Origin: Pokkaliibacter sp046614695 | GTDB lineage: Bacteria > Pseudomonadota > Gammaproteobacteria > Pseudomonadales > Balneatricaceae | Direction of reading: 5' to 3' | DNA: 64,000 nucleotides | Assembly (NCBI RefSeq): GCF_046614695.1 | Contig: NZ_JBKKHQ010000009.1 | Coordinates: 162,775-226,774 of the forward strand | In this document: piece by piece, positions 55,451-64,000 of the stretch | Layout of the letters: each line of letters starts with the position of its first letter | Numbering within the stretch: position 1 is the stretch's first letter | Program-made: the position numbers and the translations under genes | Notes under the pieces: generated by a model | Seen by the model: only the letters and a program-made list of their open reading frames with translations | Told to the model about the DNA's origin: nothing | Databases searched by the model: none

Positions 55451-55473
55451 AAAGCGCCTGTTGCGGGCGCTTT
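55451..55473. terminator. Terminator between comEA and the nuclease gene
   Basis: AAAGCGCC-tgttgcg-GGCGCTTT, symmetric, with short T-runs on each strand; suits the two convergent genes. Confidence 0.65.
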
Positions 55474-55505
55474 CTGCGTGACCCGCTTTCTACGTTCTAC
55501 GCTTC

Positions 55506-56027
55506 TTATCGCTTCGAGTGGCGCCAAACCCACGGCGCAATGGCCGCACCTGAATGCCACAACCCCAGTCTTGCCTGCCTGGCATTCATTTCTGCATCCA
55601 GAATCCGCTTTCCCGGTTTGTATTGTCGATACGCCCAGGCTGCGCCATTTTTGACCAACGCCAGATTGATATTGGTTTTACCGAGATACACCGTGCCTAG
55701 CATACGACCGTAATCATCATAACCCTGATAACGAATATGCACTTTATGGTGAGACACCTGCTCGGCCAACCAGGCTTTGGCTTCAAGGCCATAGGGTTGA
55801 TCATACTCGGGCGCATCTATGCCGCGCAGGCGAACCTTGACCCGTTTGGGCTTCTCCCCCGAGGGTGATTGCGCATTGATATACAGCGTATCGCCATCGA
55901 CCACATAGCTGACCACACCGACCATCTCTTGGTCTTTCCCCGCGGAAAATGCCGTCTGAGCCAACAGGCTAAAGCCCAACAACAGCGCTGCTCTAAGCCA
56001 TTTCTGCAGTCCTGAAGAACACATCAT
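55506..56027 (-). CDS. Secreted thermonuclease-like nuclease (SNase domain)
   Basis: 173 aa from the ATG overlapping the chromate transporter stop; the longer frame upstream is non-coding in this phase. A signal peptide (KWLRAALLLGFSLLAQTAFSA) is followed by an SNase domain: VVSYVVDGDTLYI, RLRGIDAPEYDQPYGLEAK and DYGRMLGTVYL, retaining the Arg/Glu/Arg catalytic set. It is Ca-dependent by family and acts in the periplasm or outside. It is translationally coupled to the transporter gene, an unusual pairing. Confidence 0.83.
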   Translation of the reverse strand: MMCSSGLQKWLRAALLLGFSLLAQTAFSAGKDQEMVGVVSYVVDGDTLYINAQSPSGEKPKRVKVRLRGIDAPEYDQPYGLEAKAWLAEQVSHHKVHIRYQGYDDYGRMLGTVYLGKTNINLALVKNGAAWAYRQYKPGKRILDAEMNARQARLGLWHSGAAIAPWVWRHSKR

Positions 56028-57205
56028 CCGAATAATCTCCCGAGAACCAGGCAGACAAGTGCCAGCCGCCCCATTGACCAGTGACAATAGCGATAGAGCA
56101 CAAGCCCCAACGTTACAATCAGCACATCGCTCAGGGAAAAAATAGTGGTTTGCCACAACGGTGAATACAACGCAGCAGCCAGTATCCCGACTACCGCAGC
56201 GTTCATCGCATTAATACCTTGCTTCAGTGAGGCATTGGCTGATAACGCCTTCCACCAGGGCCATACGCTGAGCACTAACAAAAAACCGGGAAGAAAAAGC
56301 GCCAGCATACAGAGAAGGCCTAACCCTATTGAGGGCGAAGTACCGCCAGAAAAACTTCCCACATAAGCGGCAAAACTAAATAAAGGACCGGGCAGCAACT
56401 GCGCCACTCCATAACCCGCCATAAACTGCGATGGAGTCATCAGTTGATGGCTCTGGCTTACCTGCTCCAGCAGTGGCAGCACGACGTGGCCGCCGCCAAA
56501 CACCAAGGCTCCGGAACGATAGAAATCCGCGAACACCGACAGCGTTCCGGAAACGAGCGGCAGCAAAGCAAGAATCAGGAGCACCACAAACAAGCGAAGC
56601 CCGGGAGCCGCCATAAGCGCTCTTGGACTCTCAGAGGGAGAGAGCATCGCCACAGGCATCCCGGAAGGGGTAAATCTCAGCCCCAGCCATCCGGCCAGAA
56701 TAATCACCAATCCCTGTCCCCAAAAGCTCGGAATCAGAAGCACCATTATCAGCGCCATACAGCCAATCAACCGAGTAAAACCATCGTGACAAAGCCGCTG
56801 CGCCATCCCCAGCACGGCATCCAATACAATCACGAAAGCCAGCAGTTTTAAGCCATGCAACCAGGACATCAGCCCCTGCTGCTCAAACCAGTTAAAGCCG
56901 CCAGCAAATGCCAGCATCAGGCACGCTGATGGCAGGGTAAAACCGAGGAAGGCTCCCAGCGCTCCACGCCAGCCTGCCAGATGCCAGCCGATCAGTAAGC
57001 CTAACTGGCTGCTCGCCGGGCCCGGTAATAACTGACAAAGCCCCAGCATGTATGAGAACTGAGACTCCCCTAGCCAGCACTGCTCAATGACAAATCGACG
57101 GTGGAAATAGCCTATATGTGCGACAGGACCGCCAAAGGCAGTTAAGCCCAACCGAAGAAACGTAAGAAATATCTGAAACGAGGAAGGCTGACCCATCGAA
57201 AGCAT
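56024..57205 (-). CDS. chrA: Chromate transporter, long-chain CHR family
   Basis: Inner-membrane efflux protein for chromate, 393 aa from an ATG; a TTG 11 codons upstream is an alternative and no strong ribosome site decides. Two homologous CHR halves: LTAFGGPVAHIGYFHRRFV with LCQLLPGPASSQLGLLIG, and LVFGGGHVVLPLLEQ with VAQLLPGPLFSFAAYVG. Several hydrophobic segments fit the roughly 10-12 helices of the family. The stop codon overlaps the nuclease start. Confidence 0.88.
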   Translation of the reverse strand: MLSMGQPSSFQIFLTFLRLGLTAFGGPVAHIGYFHRRFVIEQCWLGESQFSYMLGLCQLLPGPASSQLGLLIGWHLAGWRGALGAFLGFTLPSACLMLAFAGGFNWFEQQGLMSWLHGLKLLAFVIVLDAVLGMAQRLCHDGFTRLIGCMALIMVLLIPSFWGQGLVIILAGWLGLRFTPSGMPVAMLSPSESPRALMAAPGLRLFVVLLILALLPLVSGTLSVFADFYRSGALVFGGGHVVLPLLEQVSQSHQLMTPSQFMAGYGVAQLLPGPLFSFAAYVGSFSGGTSPSIGLGLLCMLALFLPGFLLVLSVWPWWKALSANASLKQGINAMNAAVVGILAAALYSPLWQTTIFSLSDVLIVTLGLVLYRYCHWSMGRLALVCLVLGRLFG

Positions 57206-57311
57206 CACTGTGATTACCCGAACCGAAGGGTATCTCAATGCCAGTTGAGCGTATAGATAGGCAAACCAGGGCTAAAACAGCTTTCTGTATGGCGTTGGAA
57301 AAGGGCTTGAA

Positions 57312-57333
57312 AATCCTAAGGCAGAACGCCTTA
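57312..57333 (-). terminator. Possible terminator of the tRNA-Asn pair
   Basis: Minus-strand TAAGGC-gttct-GCCTTA hairpin followed by GGATTTTC, just downstream of the second transcribed tRNA. The T-run is weak. Confidence 0.4.
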
Positions 57334-57341
57334 AAAAGAAG

Positions 57342-57417
57342 TGGCTCCCCGAGCAGGACTCGAACCTGCGACCAACGGATTAACAGTCCGCTGCTCTACC
57401 AACTGAGCTATCAGGGA
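57342..57417 (-). tRNA. tRNA-Asn (GTT)
   Basis: 76 nt including encoded CCA. The anticodon loop reads CTGTTAA; acceptor stem TCCCTGA pairs with TCGGGGA; TTCGAGTC forms the T loop. It is identical to the copy at 57460 and the two are 42 bases apart, so they form one transcript. Confidence 0.95.
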
Positions 57418-57459
57418 ATAGCCTTGAGATGTGCTATCAGAACGTAGTGATCATTGTGA

Positions 57460-57535
57460 TGGCTCCCCGAGCAGGACTCGAACCTGCGACCAACGGATTA
57501 ACAGTCCGCTGCTCTACCAACTGAGCTATCAGGGA
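57460..57535 (-). tRNA. tRNA-Asn (GTT), second copy
   Basis: Identical to the copy at 57342, with encoded CCA. It is the promoter-proximal member of the tandem pair on the minus strand. Confidence 0.95.
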
Positions 57536-57659
57536 ACAATTCAGCACGGGCGCCTATAGTACTGATCCATCTTGCCGAGTCAAGAAAAACCTTAAAAAGC
57601 TAATGCAAACAAGGCGTTTAGCGAAGCTGCCTCCCGCCTTGCCCGCAGTTTCTGGCAAC

Positions 57660-59558
57660 TCAGAGCTTGAATTGCTCAACCTCAGACTGTACCTCGCTGG
57701 CCAAATCATGCAGGCGAACCGCCTGCTCGGCAGCAAACTCACTTTCTCTGGCCATCTCTGAAGCCACCCCACGAATTGCTTCGGTGTTGCGATTGATCTC
57801 GTTGGTGACAGACGTCTGCTCTTCTGCTGCTGATGCAATCTGCGTTGCCATATCGGCAATGGAAGCAATCGAGGCGGTCATCTGAGTCAGACGCTGATGC
57901 GCCTCATCAGCATCTGCCACGCTGGTCTGCGCCAGTCGATGACCTTTTTCCATGATGCTGACAGCTTTACCAGTGGTTTTTTGCAGCACTTCGATCATGC
58001 CCTGAATTTCTTCAGTCGAGGCATGGGTGCGTTGCGACAGCACACGCACTTCATCGGCGACGACGGCAAAGCCGCGCCCCTGCTCGCCAGCGCGTGCAGC
58101 TTCAATCGCCGCATTCAGCGCCAGCAGGTTCGTCTGCTCGGCAATACCGCTAATGGTCGAGAGAATGCCGCTAATCTGCTGGGCATGGTTATTCAGCTCA
58201 GCAATGATGCCGGTCGCCTGCTCCACTTCACCCGCCAGGTTACGAATCGACCCCTGGCTCTGCTGTACCTGCTGCTGGCCTTCTTTGGAGAGAGCAACAG
58301 ACTCCTGAGCCGCCGAAGCCGTAAGCTCTGCATTGCCGGCGATTTCCTCTGTCGCAGAGGCCATCTCGGTGACGGCGGTGGCGACCATATCAATTTCGCT
58401 CAGCTGCAGTTGCACCTGCTGGCTTCGCTCCGTCGCACCACTGGAGACACCATTTGCTTCTGTGGTGAGATACGTCGAAGTACCCTTTAAACGGCTGATA
58501 ATGCCGTGCATGTGGCTAACAAAGTCATTGAAGCCCTCTGCCACACGCCCGATCTCATCTTTGCGAGTCACGGGAATTCGCTGCGTTAAATCGCCATCGC
58601 CCTGAGCAATATCCTCCAGTGCAATTGCGACATTTTCCAGATTACGGAACATCACCTTGAACAGCAGCATCAATACTGAAGAGAAGATCACCAGCAATAC
58701 GGCACCGATGATCACCTGTTGAATCAGCAGCTTATAGATAGGTGCCATAAGGGTGGATTTATCCATGACGAACACCAGCGCCCAATCACTATTGGGAATT
58801 GCCTGAGCGTAGACAAAGCGGTCGCGGCCATCGAGATTTGCTTCGTTGAGCTTGTTGTCAGAGATTAAATGACTCAGTGATGAGCCTTCAAACAGTGGGC
58901 TCAGTTTACCGATAGGCTGGTTTTGTTGTGAGCTGTCCGAGTGCGCGATGATCAGCCCATTGCGATCAATCAAAATCGCATAGCCTTTACCGGGAACATC
59001 CAGTGCCTGAGTGCGCCTGGAGAGCACCTCCAATGGCACATTGGCACCTGCCGCCCCTACGACCTGGCCGCGAACACGAACAGGCTCGGTGATAATAATC
59101 ACCATCTGCTTAAGGGTTGTACTCAAGCTTGGATCAGAGACAGCAAGCTGACCTGCACTCAAGGCATCCTGATACCAGCTCTTTTTGCGAGGATCATAGC
59201 CAGCATTGTTTGCATCCAATGCAGGGTCCTGGCGGTACATCTTGCCCTGTTCGGTGCCATAGAACGCCACGCCAAAACTGCCTGACTCATAGGCCTGACG
59301 CACAAAGGCATAAGGAGACTGGTCTGCATTAGCCTCGAGGGAACGAGTCAGTGCATGCAGAGCCGTGCGCCGGTCATCCAGCCACTGCCCGACACCTTCA
59401 CCATAAGCACCGGAGAAATGCTGCGCATCCGCCAGCAGTGAGCTTAGCATCTGATCTTTCAGTGACTGACTTGCCTGCCACACCATCGACCCCACTATCA
59501 CAAAGATAGCAAGAACACTCACCCCCAGCAGGCGAGCACGTAAAGACAACTGCATCAT
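57660..59558 (-). CDS. Methyl-accepting chemotaxis protein with dCache sensor
   Basis: 632 aa. TM1 (about 8-30); periplasmic dCache_1 domain (about 35-275) with [21 protein letters not shown] and the ligand-pocket pattern [23 protein letters not shown] split over two strands; TM2 (about 280-302); HAMP; and signalling domain with [38 protein letters not shown]. dCache receptors of this type often bind amino acids. The end (VEQFKL) has no pentapeptide tether. It is expressed alone on the minus strand. Confidence 0.92.
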   Translation of the reverse strand: MMQLSLRARLLGVSVLAIFVIVGSMVWQASQSLKDQMLSSLLADAQHFSGAYGEGVGQWLDDRRTALHALTRSLEANADQSPYAFVRQAYESGSFGVAFYGTEQGKMYRQDPALDANNAGYDPRKKSWYQDALSAGQLAVSDPSLSTTLKQMVIIITEPVRVRGQVVGAAGANVPLEVLSRRTQALDVPGKGYAILIDRNGLIIAHSDSSQQNQPIGKLSPLFEGSSLSHLISDNKLNEANLDGRDRFVYAQAIPNSDWALVFVMDKSTLMAPIYKLLIQQVIIGAVLLVIFSSVLMLLFKVMFRNLENVAIALEDIAQGDGDLTQRIPVTRKDEIGRVAEGFNDFVSHMHGIISRLKGTSTYLTTEANGVSSGATERSQQVQLQLSEIDMVATAVTEMASATEEIAGNAELTASAAQESVALSKEGQQQVQQSQGSIRNLAGEVEQATGIIAELNNHAQQISGILSTISGIAEQTNLLALNAAIEAARAGEQGRGFAVVADEVRVLSQRTHASTEEIQGMIEVLQKTTGKAVSIMEKGHRLAQTSVADADEAHQRLTQMTASIASIADMATQIASAAEEQTSVTNEINRNTEAIRGVASEMARESEFAAEQAVRLHDLASEVQSEVEQFKL

Positions 59559-59906
59559 AGATTTCCTTAGAAGTCCGCCACTTTTGCCGCATCAAAAGCT
59601 GCAGAGGATAGATAAAACATTCATCTATATGACTAAACAATTAGAAAAAACCTTACAAGACAAGTGGGCGTCCAAATCGTGCGTAATAGCACCTTTATAG
59701 CGCCATCGGCTGGAATACGTGCAGGTACAGGTAGATGAAGAATTACCTGAGAAAGCAGCAACTAAGGTTTTACCTTAGAGCACATTGGGAGCCTGCCTCG
59801 ATATAGAACTGGTTACCCAACCAGCATTTTCGTAGACTAGAGTCCGTTTTCGACGCCAGCATGAGTGCTGTCCGAAAAAGAGCATGACAGGAGAGATTCA
59901 AGCACT
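59559..59906. other. Intergenic region between the Cache receptor and uvrB
   Basis: About 350 bases with both divergent promoters. A small perfect hairpin CTAAGGT-ttt-ACCTTAG lies at 59762-59778, and a LexA-like box at 59809-59824. Confidence 0.5.
59809..59824. promoter_or_regulatory. LexA-like SOS box upstream of uvrB
   Basis: CTGGTTACCCAACCAG fits the LexA core CTG-N10-CAG with perfect 6-bp arms, 83 bases before the uvrB start. The flanks are less AT-rich than the E. coli consensus, so affinity may be modest. uvrB is SOS-controlled in many gammaproteobacteria. Confidence 0.5.
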
Positions 59907-61940
59907 ATGGCCGAACGCAGTGAGCAACGCTTTCAGGTAGTGGGCAAGTTCGAGCCCGCCGGTGATCAGCCGCAAGCCATCCGCGAACTAACCACCGGTA
60001 TTGAACAAGGTTTGTCAGCACAGACGCTATTGGGTGTCACGGGCTCCGGTAAGACCTTCACCATTGCCAACGTGATTGCCAATGTGCAGCGACCCACCTT
60101 GATTCTCGCCCACAACAAGACATTGGCGGCCCAGCTGTACGGAGAATTCAAAGAGTTTTTCCCCAATAACTCGGTGGAATACTTCGTCTCCTACTACGAC
60201 TACTATCAGCCCGAAGCCTATGTACCCTCCTCCGATACCTTTATCGAAAAGGATGCCTCGGTAAACGAACACATCGAGCAGATGCGACTATCGGCAACCA
60301 AAGCCATGATGGAGCGCTCTGATGCCATCATCGTGGCGACGGTGTCAGCAATTTACGGCTTGGGTGATCCTGAATCCTACCTGCAGATGATGCTGCATCT
60401 GGTTCGGGGCGATCAGATTGATCAGCGCAGTATTTTGCGTCGTCTGGCAGAACTTCAGTACACCCGCAATGATCTGGACTTTGGTCGCGGCACCTACCGG
60501 GTGCGTGGCGAAATTATCGATGTCTTCCCTGCGGAGTCTGAAGAAGAAGCCGTTCGCATTGAGCTGTTCGATGATGAAGTGGAATCCCTTCGCTATTTCG
60601 ACCCGCTGACCGGTGAAGTTCTGCGCTCTGTGCCACGGGCGACAATCTACCCGAAAACCCACTACGTCACGCCGCGGGAAAAGCTCCTTGGCGCAGTAGA
60701 AAAGATCGAAGAAGAGTTGGTTGACCGGCTCGAATATTTCAAGAAAGAGAACAAGCTCTTGGAGCTGCAGCGTCTGGAGCAGCGAACCCGTTACGATATC
60801 GAGATGATCCGCGAACTGGGTTACTGCAACGGTATCGAGAACTACTCACGCTACCTCTCTGGCCGTGACTCCGGTGCTCCACCCCCCACCCTGTTTGATT
60901 ACCTGCCTGCTGATGCCTTGCTGGTTATTGATGAGTCCCACGTGACAATCCCGCAGTTAGGCGCCATGTACAAAGGCGACCGCTCCCGTAAGGAAACCCT
61001 GGTGGAATATGGCTTCCGACTGCCTTCTGCGCTGGATAACCGTCCCATGCGGTTTGATGAGTGGGAGCGAATCTCGCCGCAGACCATTTACGTTTCCGCC
61101 ACCCCCGGCAAATACGAAGGTGAACATGCAGGTCAGGTTGTCGAGCAGGTGGTGCGCCCGACCGGTCTGGTCGACCCTGAAATTGAAGTGCGCCCCGCAA
61201 CGACGCAGGTTGATGACCTGCTCTCAGAGATTCGCCTACGTGTCGACAGCGATGAACGCGTACTGGTAACCACCCTGACCAAGCGCATGGCGGAAGACCT
61301 GACGGAATATTTAGCCGAACATGATGTCCGTGTGCGCTATCTGCACTCCGATATTGATACGGTCGAACGTGTCGAGATTATCCGTGACCTGCGTTTGGGT
61401 GAGTTCGATGTACTGGTCGGCATTAACCTGCTACGTGAAGGTCTGGATATGCCAGAAGTCTCGCTGGTGGCGATACTGGATGCCGATAAGGAAGGCTTCC
61501 TGCGCTCCGATCGCTCACTGATTCAGACCATTGGCCGTGCTGCCCGTAATGCTCAGGGCCGCGCAATTCTCTACGCAGACCGCATTACTGATTCCATGCG
61601 CAGGGCAATTGATGAGACCGAGCGCCGCCGCACTAAACAGCAGGAGTTCAACGCCGAGCACGGTATTGTGCCCCGCTCTGTGTTTAAGTCCGTGCAGGAC
61701 ATCCTCGAAGGCGCGGTCACTCCCGGCAAGAAAACCAATGGCCGTGGAAAAACCAAATCAGCAGGTAGCCTGAAAGAAGCGATTCTCGACACCGAGCATT
61801 TGTCACCCAAGCAGCTCACCAAAATGATTGCTGAGCTGGAAGAGAAGATGTTCAAGGCGGCCAAGAATCTTGAGTTTGAAGAAGCCGCTCGCTACCGCGA
61901 TGAACTCAGCGAACTTAAGAAAAAAGTCCTGATGCAATAG
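59907..61940 (+). CDS. uvrB: Excinuclease ABC subunit B
   Basis: DNA helicase-like damage verification subunit of nucleotide excision repair, 677 aa, close to E. coli UvrB (673). The start is the ATG before [21 protein letters not shown]; a GTG 14 codons upstream is less likely. Walker [15 protein letters not shown] (about 40-53), the beta-hairpin region with [19 protein letters not shown] sequence, DEAD-like DESHV, helicase motif QTIGRAARN and a C-terminal UVR domain ([15 protein letters not shown]) that binds UvrC. A LexA-like box lies upstream. Confidence 0.96.
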   Translation: MAERSEQRFQVVGKFEPAGDQPQAIRELTTGIEQGLSAQTLLGVTGSGKTFTIANVIANVQRPTLILAHNKTLAAQLYGEFKEFFPNNSVEYFVSYYDYYQPEAYVPSSDTFIEKDASVNEHIEQMRLSATKAMMERSDAIIVATVSAIYGLGDPESYLQMMLHLVRGDQIDQRSILRRLAELQYTRNDLDFGRGTYRVRGEIIDVFPAESEEEAVRIELFDDEVESLRYFDPLTGEVLRSVPRATIYPKTHYVTPREKLLGAVEKIEEELVDRLEYFKKENKLLELQRLEQRTRYDIEMIRELGYCNGIENYSRYLSGRDSGAPPPTLFDYLPADALLVIDESHVTIPQLGAMYKGDRSRKETLVEYGFRLPSALDNRPMRFDEWERISPQTIYVSATPGKYEGEHAGQVVEQVVRPTGLVDPEIEVRPATTQVDDLLSEIRLRVDSDERVLVTTLTKRMAEDLTEYLAEHDVRVRYLHSDIDTVERVEIIRDLRLGEFDVLVGINLLREGLDMPEVSLVAILDADKEGFLRSDRSLIQTIGRAARNAQGRAILYADRITDSMRRAIDETERRRTKQQEFNAEHGIVPRSVFKSVQDILEGAVTPGKKTNGRGKTKSAGSLKEAILDTEHLSPKQLTKMIAELEEKMFKAAKNLEFEEAARYRDELSELKKKVLMQ

Positions 61941-61958
61941 ACCTTACATCCGTCTTTT

Positions 61959-62489
61959 TCATCCAGGCAGATGTTTGTAATACAAGGTGGTGGGCCGAAG
62001 CTCTCCAAAGGGTGAGGCAGCGAAATCCGGAATCTGGCCGGCACGCTGCCAGCCCCAGCGGGCATAAAGGGCTTCTGCTTTGGAGCCTGTCTCCGTATCC
62101 AGTACCAGCAAGCGAATACCCTTCTGTTGCGCCGCCGACTCCAGCCTCGCCAATAATTGCTGGGCAATGCCCTTGCCCCGACTGGCAGTACTAACCATGA
62201 GCTTTTGTACATCCGCTCGATGGAGGCCATTCGCCTTGGTGCAGCAGGAAAGCTGTATTGTCCCCACAACGCGACCTTGCGTGCTCGCGACCCAGAGCAA
62301 TAAATCATCATTCAGGCTGTGCTTAAGCGCATTCCAGTAGCTCATCGACACACTACGCTCACAGGGCGCCAAAAAACCGATGGAAGCGCCTTGATTGACG
62401 CAATCACTCAGCAATTCGCTGAGCGCTTCCAGCGGAAAATCCTTGGCAGAGACAGGAATAATCTCGATGGGATGGTCAACCGACGCCAT
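61959..62489 (-). CDS. GNAT family N-acetyltransferase
   Basis: 176 aa. Acetyl-CoA-binding motif A is VQKLMVSTASRGKGIAQQLLARLE (about 94-117; split here for the R-x-x-G-x-G/A core SRGKGI), with beta-strand VVGTIQLSC before it and LDTETGSKAEALYARWGW after it. The acceptor substrate is unknown. It is convergent with uvrB and divergent from ohrR. Confidence 0.85.
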   Translation of the reverse strand: MASVDHPIEIIPVSAKDFPLEALSELLSDCVNQGASIGFLAPCERSVSMSYWNALKHSLNDDLLLWVASTQGRVVGTIQLSCCTKANGLHRADVQKLMVSTASRGKGIAQQLLARLESAAQQKGIRLLVLDTETGSKAEALYARWGWQRAGQIPDFAASPFGELRPTTLYYKHLPG

Positions 62490-62661
62490 AGCACACTTCC
62501 TTTGAACCGCCTGAACGAGCAGGCCGGACCTGTAAAATCAGCAAAAAGCATATCCCCCGGCCAGCAGATTGACTATCCTGCCCTGCAGAAACACAGCGGT
62601 GACCTGCAAGCTCATCACTACGCTTCAGGCTAAGTTACAGTCACAACACGGCGCAGCTTTT

Positions 62662-63108
62662 ATGCAGAATTTTGATCCTCTACATCTCGATAATCAGCTT
62701 TGTTTTGCACTGTACTCCACCTCACTGGCGATGACTCAGATCTACAAGCCATTGCTTGAACCTCTGGGGCTGACGTATCCGCAGTATCTGATCATGCTGA
62801 TTCTGTGGGAAGAAGACGGCATTGGTCTTAAGGATATCGGAGCACGTCTTGGCCAGAAGTCAGGCGCACTTACGCCGGTAGTAAAACGCCTCGAAGCCGA
62901 TGGTCTGATAAAGCGCATGCGTGCACTGGATGATGATCGTGCACTGAATATTCAGCTCACCACCAAAGGCCTGGCGCTCAAAGCTCAGGGCCGTGAAGTC
63001 AATCGTTGTATCATCGATGCTTGCGCCACCAGCGCTGAAGACTTTAGCCAGTTAAAATCCCAGCTGGATCGTCTGCGAGAAAAATTGAGCCGCCATCTGG
63101 AAAGCTGA
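62662..63108 (+). CDS. ohrR: Organic hydroperoxide-sensing MarR family repressor
   Basis: 148 aa from an internal ATG that matches family length. MarR winged helix at about 48-105 (LKDIGARLGQKSGALTPVVKRLEADGLIKR). The N-terminal reactive cysteine is present as C14 in LDNQLCFALYST, the peroxide sensor of OhrR. Oxidation of this cysteine releases the repressor from DNA. The ohr gene follows after 215 bases, and two palindromes with GTTAT-N4-ATAAC form lie between them. Confidence 0.92.
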   Translation: MQNFDPLHLDNQLCFALYSTSLAMTQIYKPLLEPLGLTYPQYLIMLILWEEDGIGLKDIGARLGQKSGALTPVVKRLEADGLIKRMRALDDDRALNIQLTTKGLALKAQGREVNRCIIDACATSAEDFSQLKSQLDRLREKLSRHLES

Positions 63109-63204
63109 GCCGCAGATCCTCCAGAGTCACATCCCACTGAAGATATAGCAGTTCGCACCCTCAAAAGAATTTACGTATGAAGAAGATATTACTTGCGCAA
63201 TAAT

Positions 63205-63220
63205 AGTTATTGCGATAACT
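63205..63220. promoter_or_regulatory. OhrR operator candidate 1
   Basis: AGTTATTGCGATAACT: arms AGTTAT/ATAACT around TGCG, 104 bases before the ohr start codon. Confidence 0.65.
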
Positions 63221-63287
63221 TAATTTTCACACGCCGCATCGCCTGCTTTAAACACCTGGGATTGCGGCATTTTTAACACCCCAACTA

Positions 63288-63301
63288 GTTATCGCGATAA
63301 C
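63288..63301. promoter_or_regulatory. OhrR operator candidate 2
   Basis: GTTATCGCGATAAC is a perfect 14-base palindrome, 23 bases before the ohr start and so probably over the promoter or start of transcription. It shares GTTAT and GCGATAAC with site 1; centres are about 82 bases apart. Confidence 0.7.
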
Positions 63302-63323
63302 AAATTATTTTGGAGAAGACTCA

Positions 63324-63746
63324 ATGAACATCCTTTACTCTGCACAGGCCACTTCCACTGGCGGTCGTGATGGCCGTTCCGTTTCCTCGGATGATCGCCT
63401 GAATGTGAAACTGAGCACCCCGAAAGAATTGGGAGGCGCAGGCGGCGAAGGCACCAACCCCGAGCAACTCTTTGCCGCTGGCTATTCCGCCTGTTTCATT
63501 GGCGCGATGAAGTTTGTAGCAGGACAGGACAAGATCCGCTTGCCAAAAGAACCCAGCATCAAGGCAACAGTGGGCATCGGCGCGAATCCAAAAGGCGTGG
63601 GCTTTGCGATTGATGTGGTACTGGATATAAGCCTGCCCGAGATGGATAAAACAGAAGCAGAAGCACTGATCGAAAAAGCCCATCAGGTTTGCCCCTACTC
63701 CAACGCCACTCGCGGCAACATCAACGTGACGCTGAATCTGGTGTGA
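63324..63746 (+). CDS. ohr: Organic hydroperoxide resistance protein (Ohr)
   Basis: Thiol peroxidase that reduces fatty-acid and other organic hydroperoxides, 140 aa. Family landmarks: N-terminal YSAQATSTGGRDG, LFAAGYSACFIGA with the peroxidatic cysteine C57, and VCPYSNATRGNI with the resolving cysteine C123. A GGAGAAG site lies before the ATG. It is probably controlled by ohrR through the two upstream palindromes. Terminator follows. Confidence 0.95.
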   Translation: MNILYSAQATSTGGRDGRSVSSDDRLNVKLSTPKELGGAGGEGTNPEQLFAAGYSACFIGAMKFVAGQDKIRLPKEPSIKATVGIGANPKGVGFAIDVVLDISLPEMDKTEAEALIEKAHQVCPYSNATRGNINVTLNLV

Positions 63747-63781
63747 TGTAGCCATCAGCACAGCGCTCGATGACTGAAACG

Positions 63782-63815
63782 AAAAAAGCCGTCTAATCGC
63801 TTAGACGGCTTTTTT
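63782..63815. terminator. Bidirectional terminator of ohr and the tRNA-Val pair
   Basis: AAAAAAGCCGTCTAA-tcgc-TTAGACGGCTTTTTT, symmetric with A- and T-runs. It lies 36 bases after the ohr stop and just downstream of the minus-strand tRNA-Val genes. Confidence 0.9.
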
Positions 63816-63823
63816 GCAGAATT

Positions 63824-63900
63824 TGGTAGGACTAAGCAGACTCGAACTGCTGACCCCCACCATGTCAAGGTGGTGCTCTAACCAACTGAGCTATAGTCCT
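63824..63900 (-). tRNA. tRNA-Val (GAC)
   Basis: 77 nt with encoded CCA. Anticodon stem CCACC/GGTGG encloses TTGACAT, anticodon GAC. Acceptor stem AGGACTA pairs with TAGTCCT. Identical to the copy at 63924. Confidence 0.95.
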
Positions 63901-63923
63901 AAAATCTTGAGAGGCTATCGAAG

Positions 63924-64000
63924 TGGTAGGACTAAGCAGACTCGAACTGCTGACCCCCACCATGTCAAGGTGGTGCTCTAACCAACTGAGCTATAGTCCT
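63924..64000 (-). tRNA. tRNA-Val (GAC), second copy
   Basis: Identical to the copy at 63824; its 5' end is exactly the last base of the window. The copies are 23 bases apart and probably co-transcribed; further members could lie beyond the window. Confidence 0.95.

Noticed and set aside
57342..57535. tRNA-Asn pair as an integration (att) site for a mobile element
   Set aside because: No integrase or displaced 3' tRNA fragment is present; the near repeat is simply a tandem gene duplication.

Overview
The window is a chromosomal segment of a free-living, probably marine or halophilic gammaproteobacterium. TRAP and SulP transporters, OmpW, a two-subunit pyruvate carboxylase, the Ohr/OhrR pair and intermediate GC suggest an Oceanospirillales/Halomonadaceae-like host. 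That placement is inference, because no rRNA or other strong phylogenetic marker is present. I see no prophage, CRISPR array or complete insertion sequence.

Layout. 0-5 kb: a minus-strand polar amino acid ABC transporter operon with an unusual class IV aminotransferase and a GntR/FCD regulator. 5-6.7 kb: an AT-rich patch with a lipoprotein, a small orphan ORF, inverted repeats and IS-end-like repeats. 6.7-9 kb: rbsD-rbsK and a hypothetical gene. 9-10.8 kb: a TetR regulator divergent from an NADPH:quinone-type oxidoreductase, with three operator-like palindromes between them. 11.3-17.8 kb: branched-chain 2-oxoacid dehydrogenase E1a-E1b-E2 without E3, then a TAXI-type TRAP transporter. 18-21.5 kb: a small protein, a Bcr/CflA efflux pump, an exported hypothetical protein and WrbA. 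21.9-24.4 kb: an envelope-stress group (BON, DUF1328, DUF2383, OmpW); the BON gene sits behind a near-consensus sigma-54 promoter. 24.5-30.8 kb: a minus-strand purine/allantoin-type catabolic operon (AllC/HpxK, PucG/HpxJ, TSUP permease, HpxW-like GGT, amidase). 31-36 kb: a GGDEF-EAL protein, a SulP transporter and a universal stress protein. 36.3-47.5 kb: a candidate sigma-54-type small RNA, a LysR regulator, a LuxP/LuxQ pair, a PAS/degenerate-GGDEF protein and two tandem chemoreceptors. 47.8-64 kb: two-subunit pyruvate carboxylase, a Tat-exported tyrosinase, ComEA, a nuclease, a chromate transporter, two tRNA-Asn genes, a Cache chemoreceptor, UvrB behind a LexA-like box, a GNAT protein, OhrR/Ohr and two tRNA-Val genes.

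The most interesting region is about 36.3-47.5 kb. It holds an AI-2 receptor pair best known from Vibrio, in which all eight AI-2/borate-contacting residues I can align are kept. A 16-bp perfect palindrome overlaps the luxP promoter. A predicted sRNA of about 88 nt, with a sigma-54-like promoter and a strong terminator, lies 1.4 kb away. In Vibrio, LuxPQ signals through LuxU and LuxO (a sigma-54 activator) to Qrr sRNAs, so this arrangement suggests a parallel quorum-sensing circuit, here linked to chemotaxis and c-di-GMP-like proteins. LuxU, LuxO and LuxS are not in the window, and I cannot show homology of the sRNA to Qrr.
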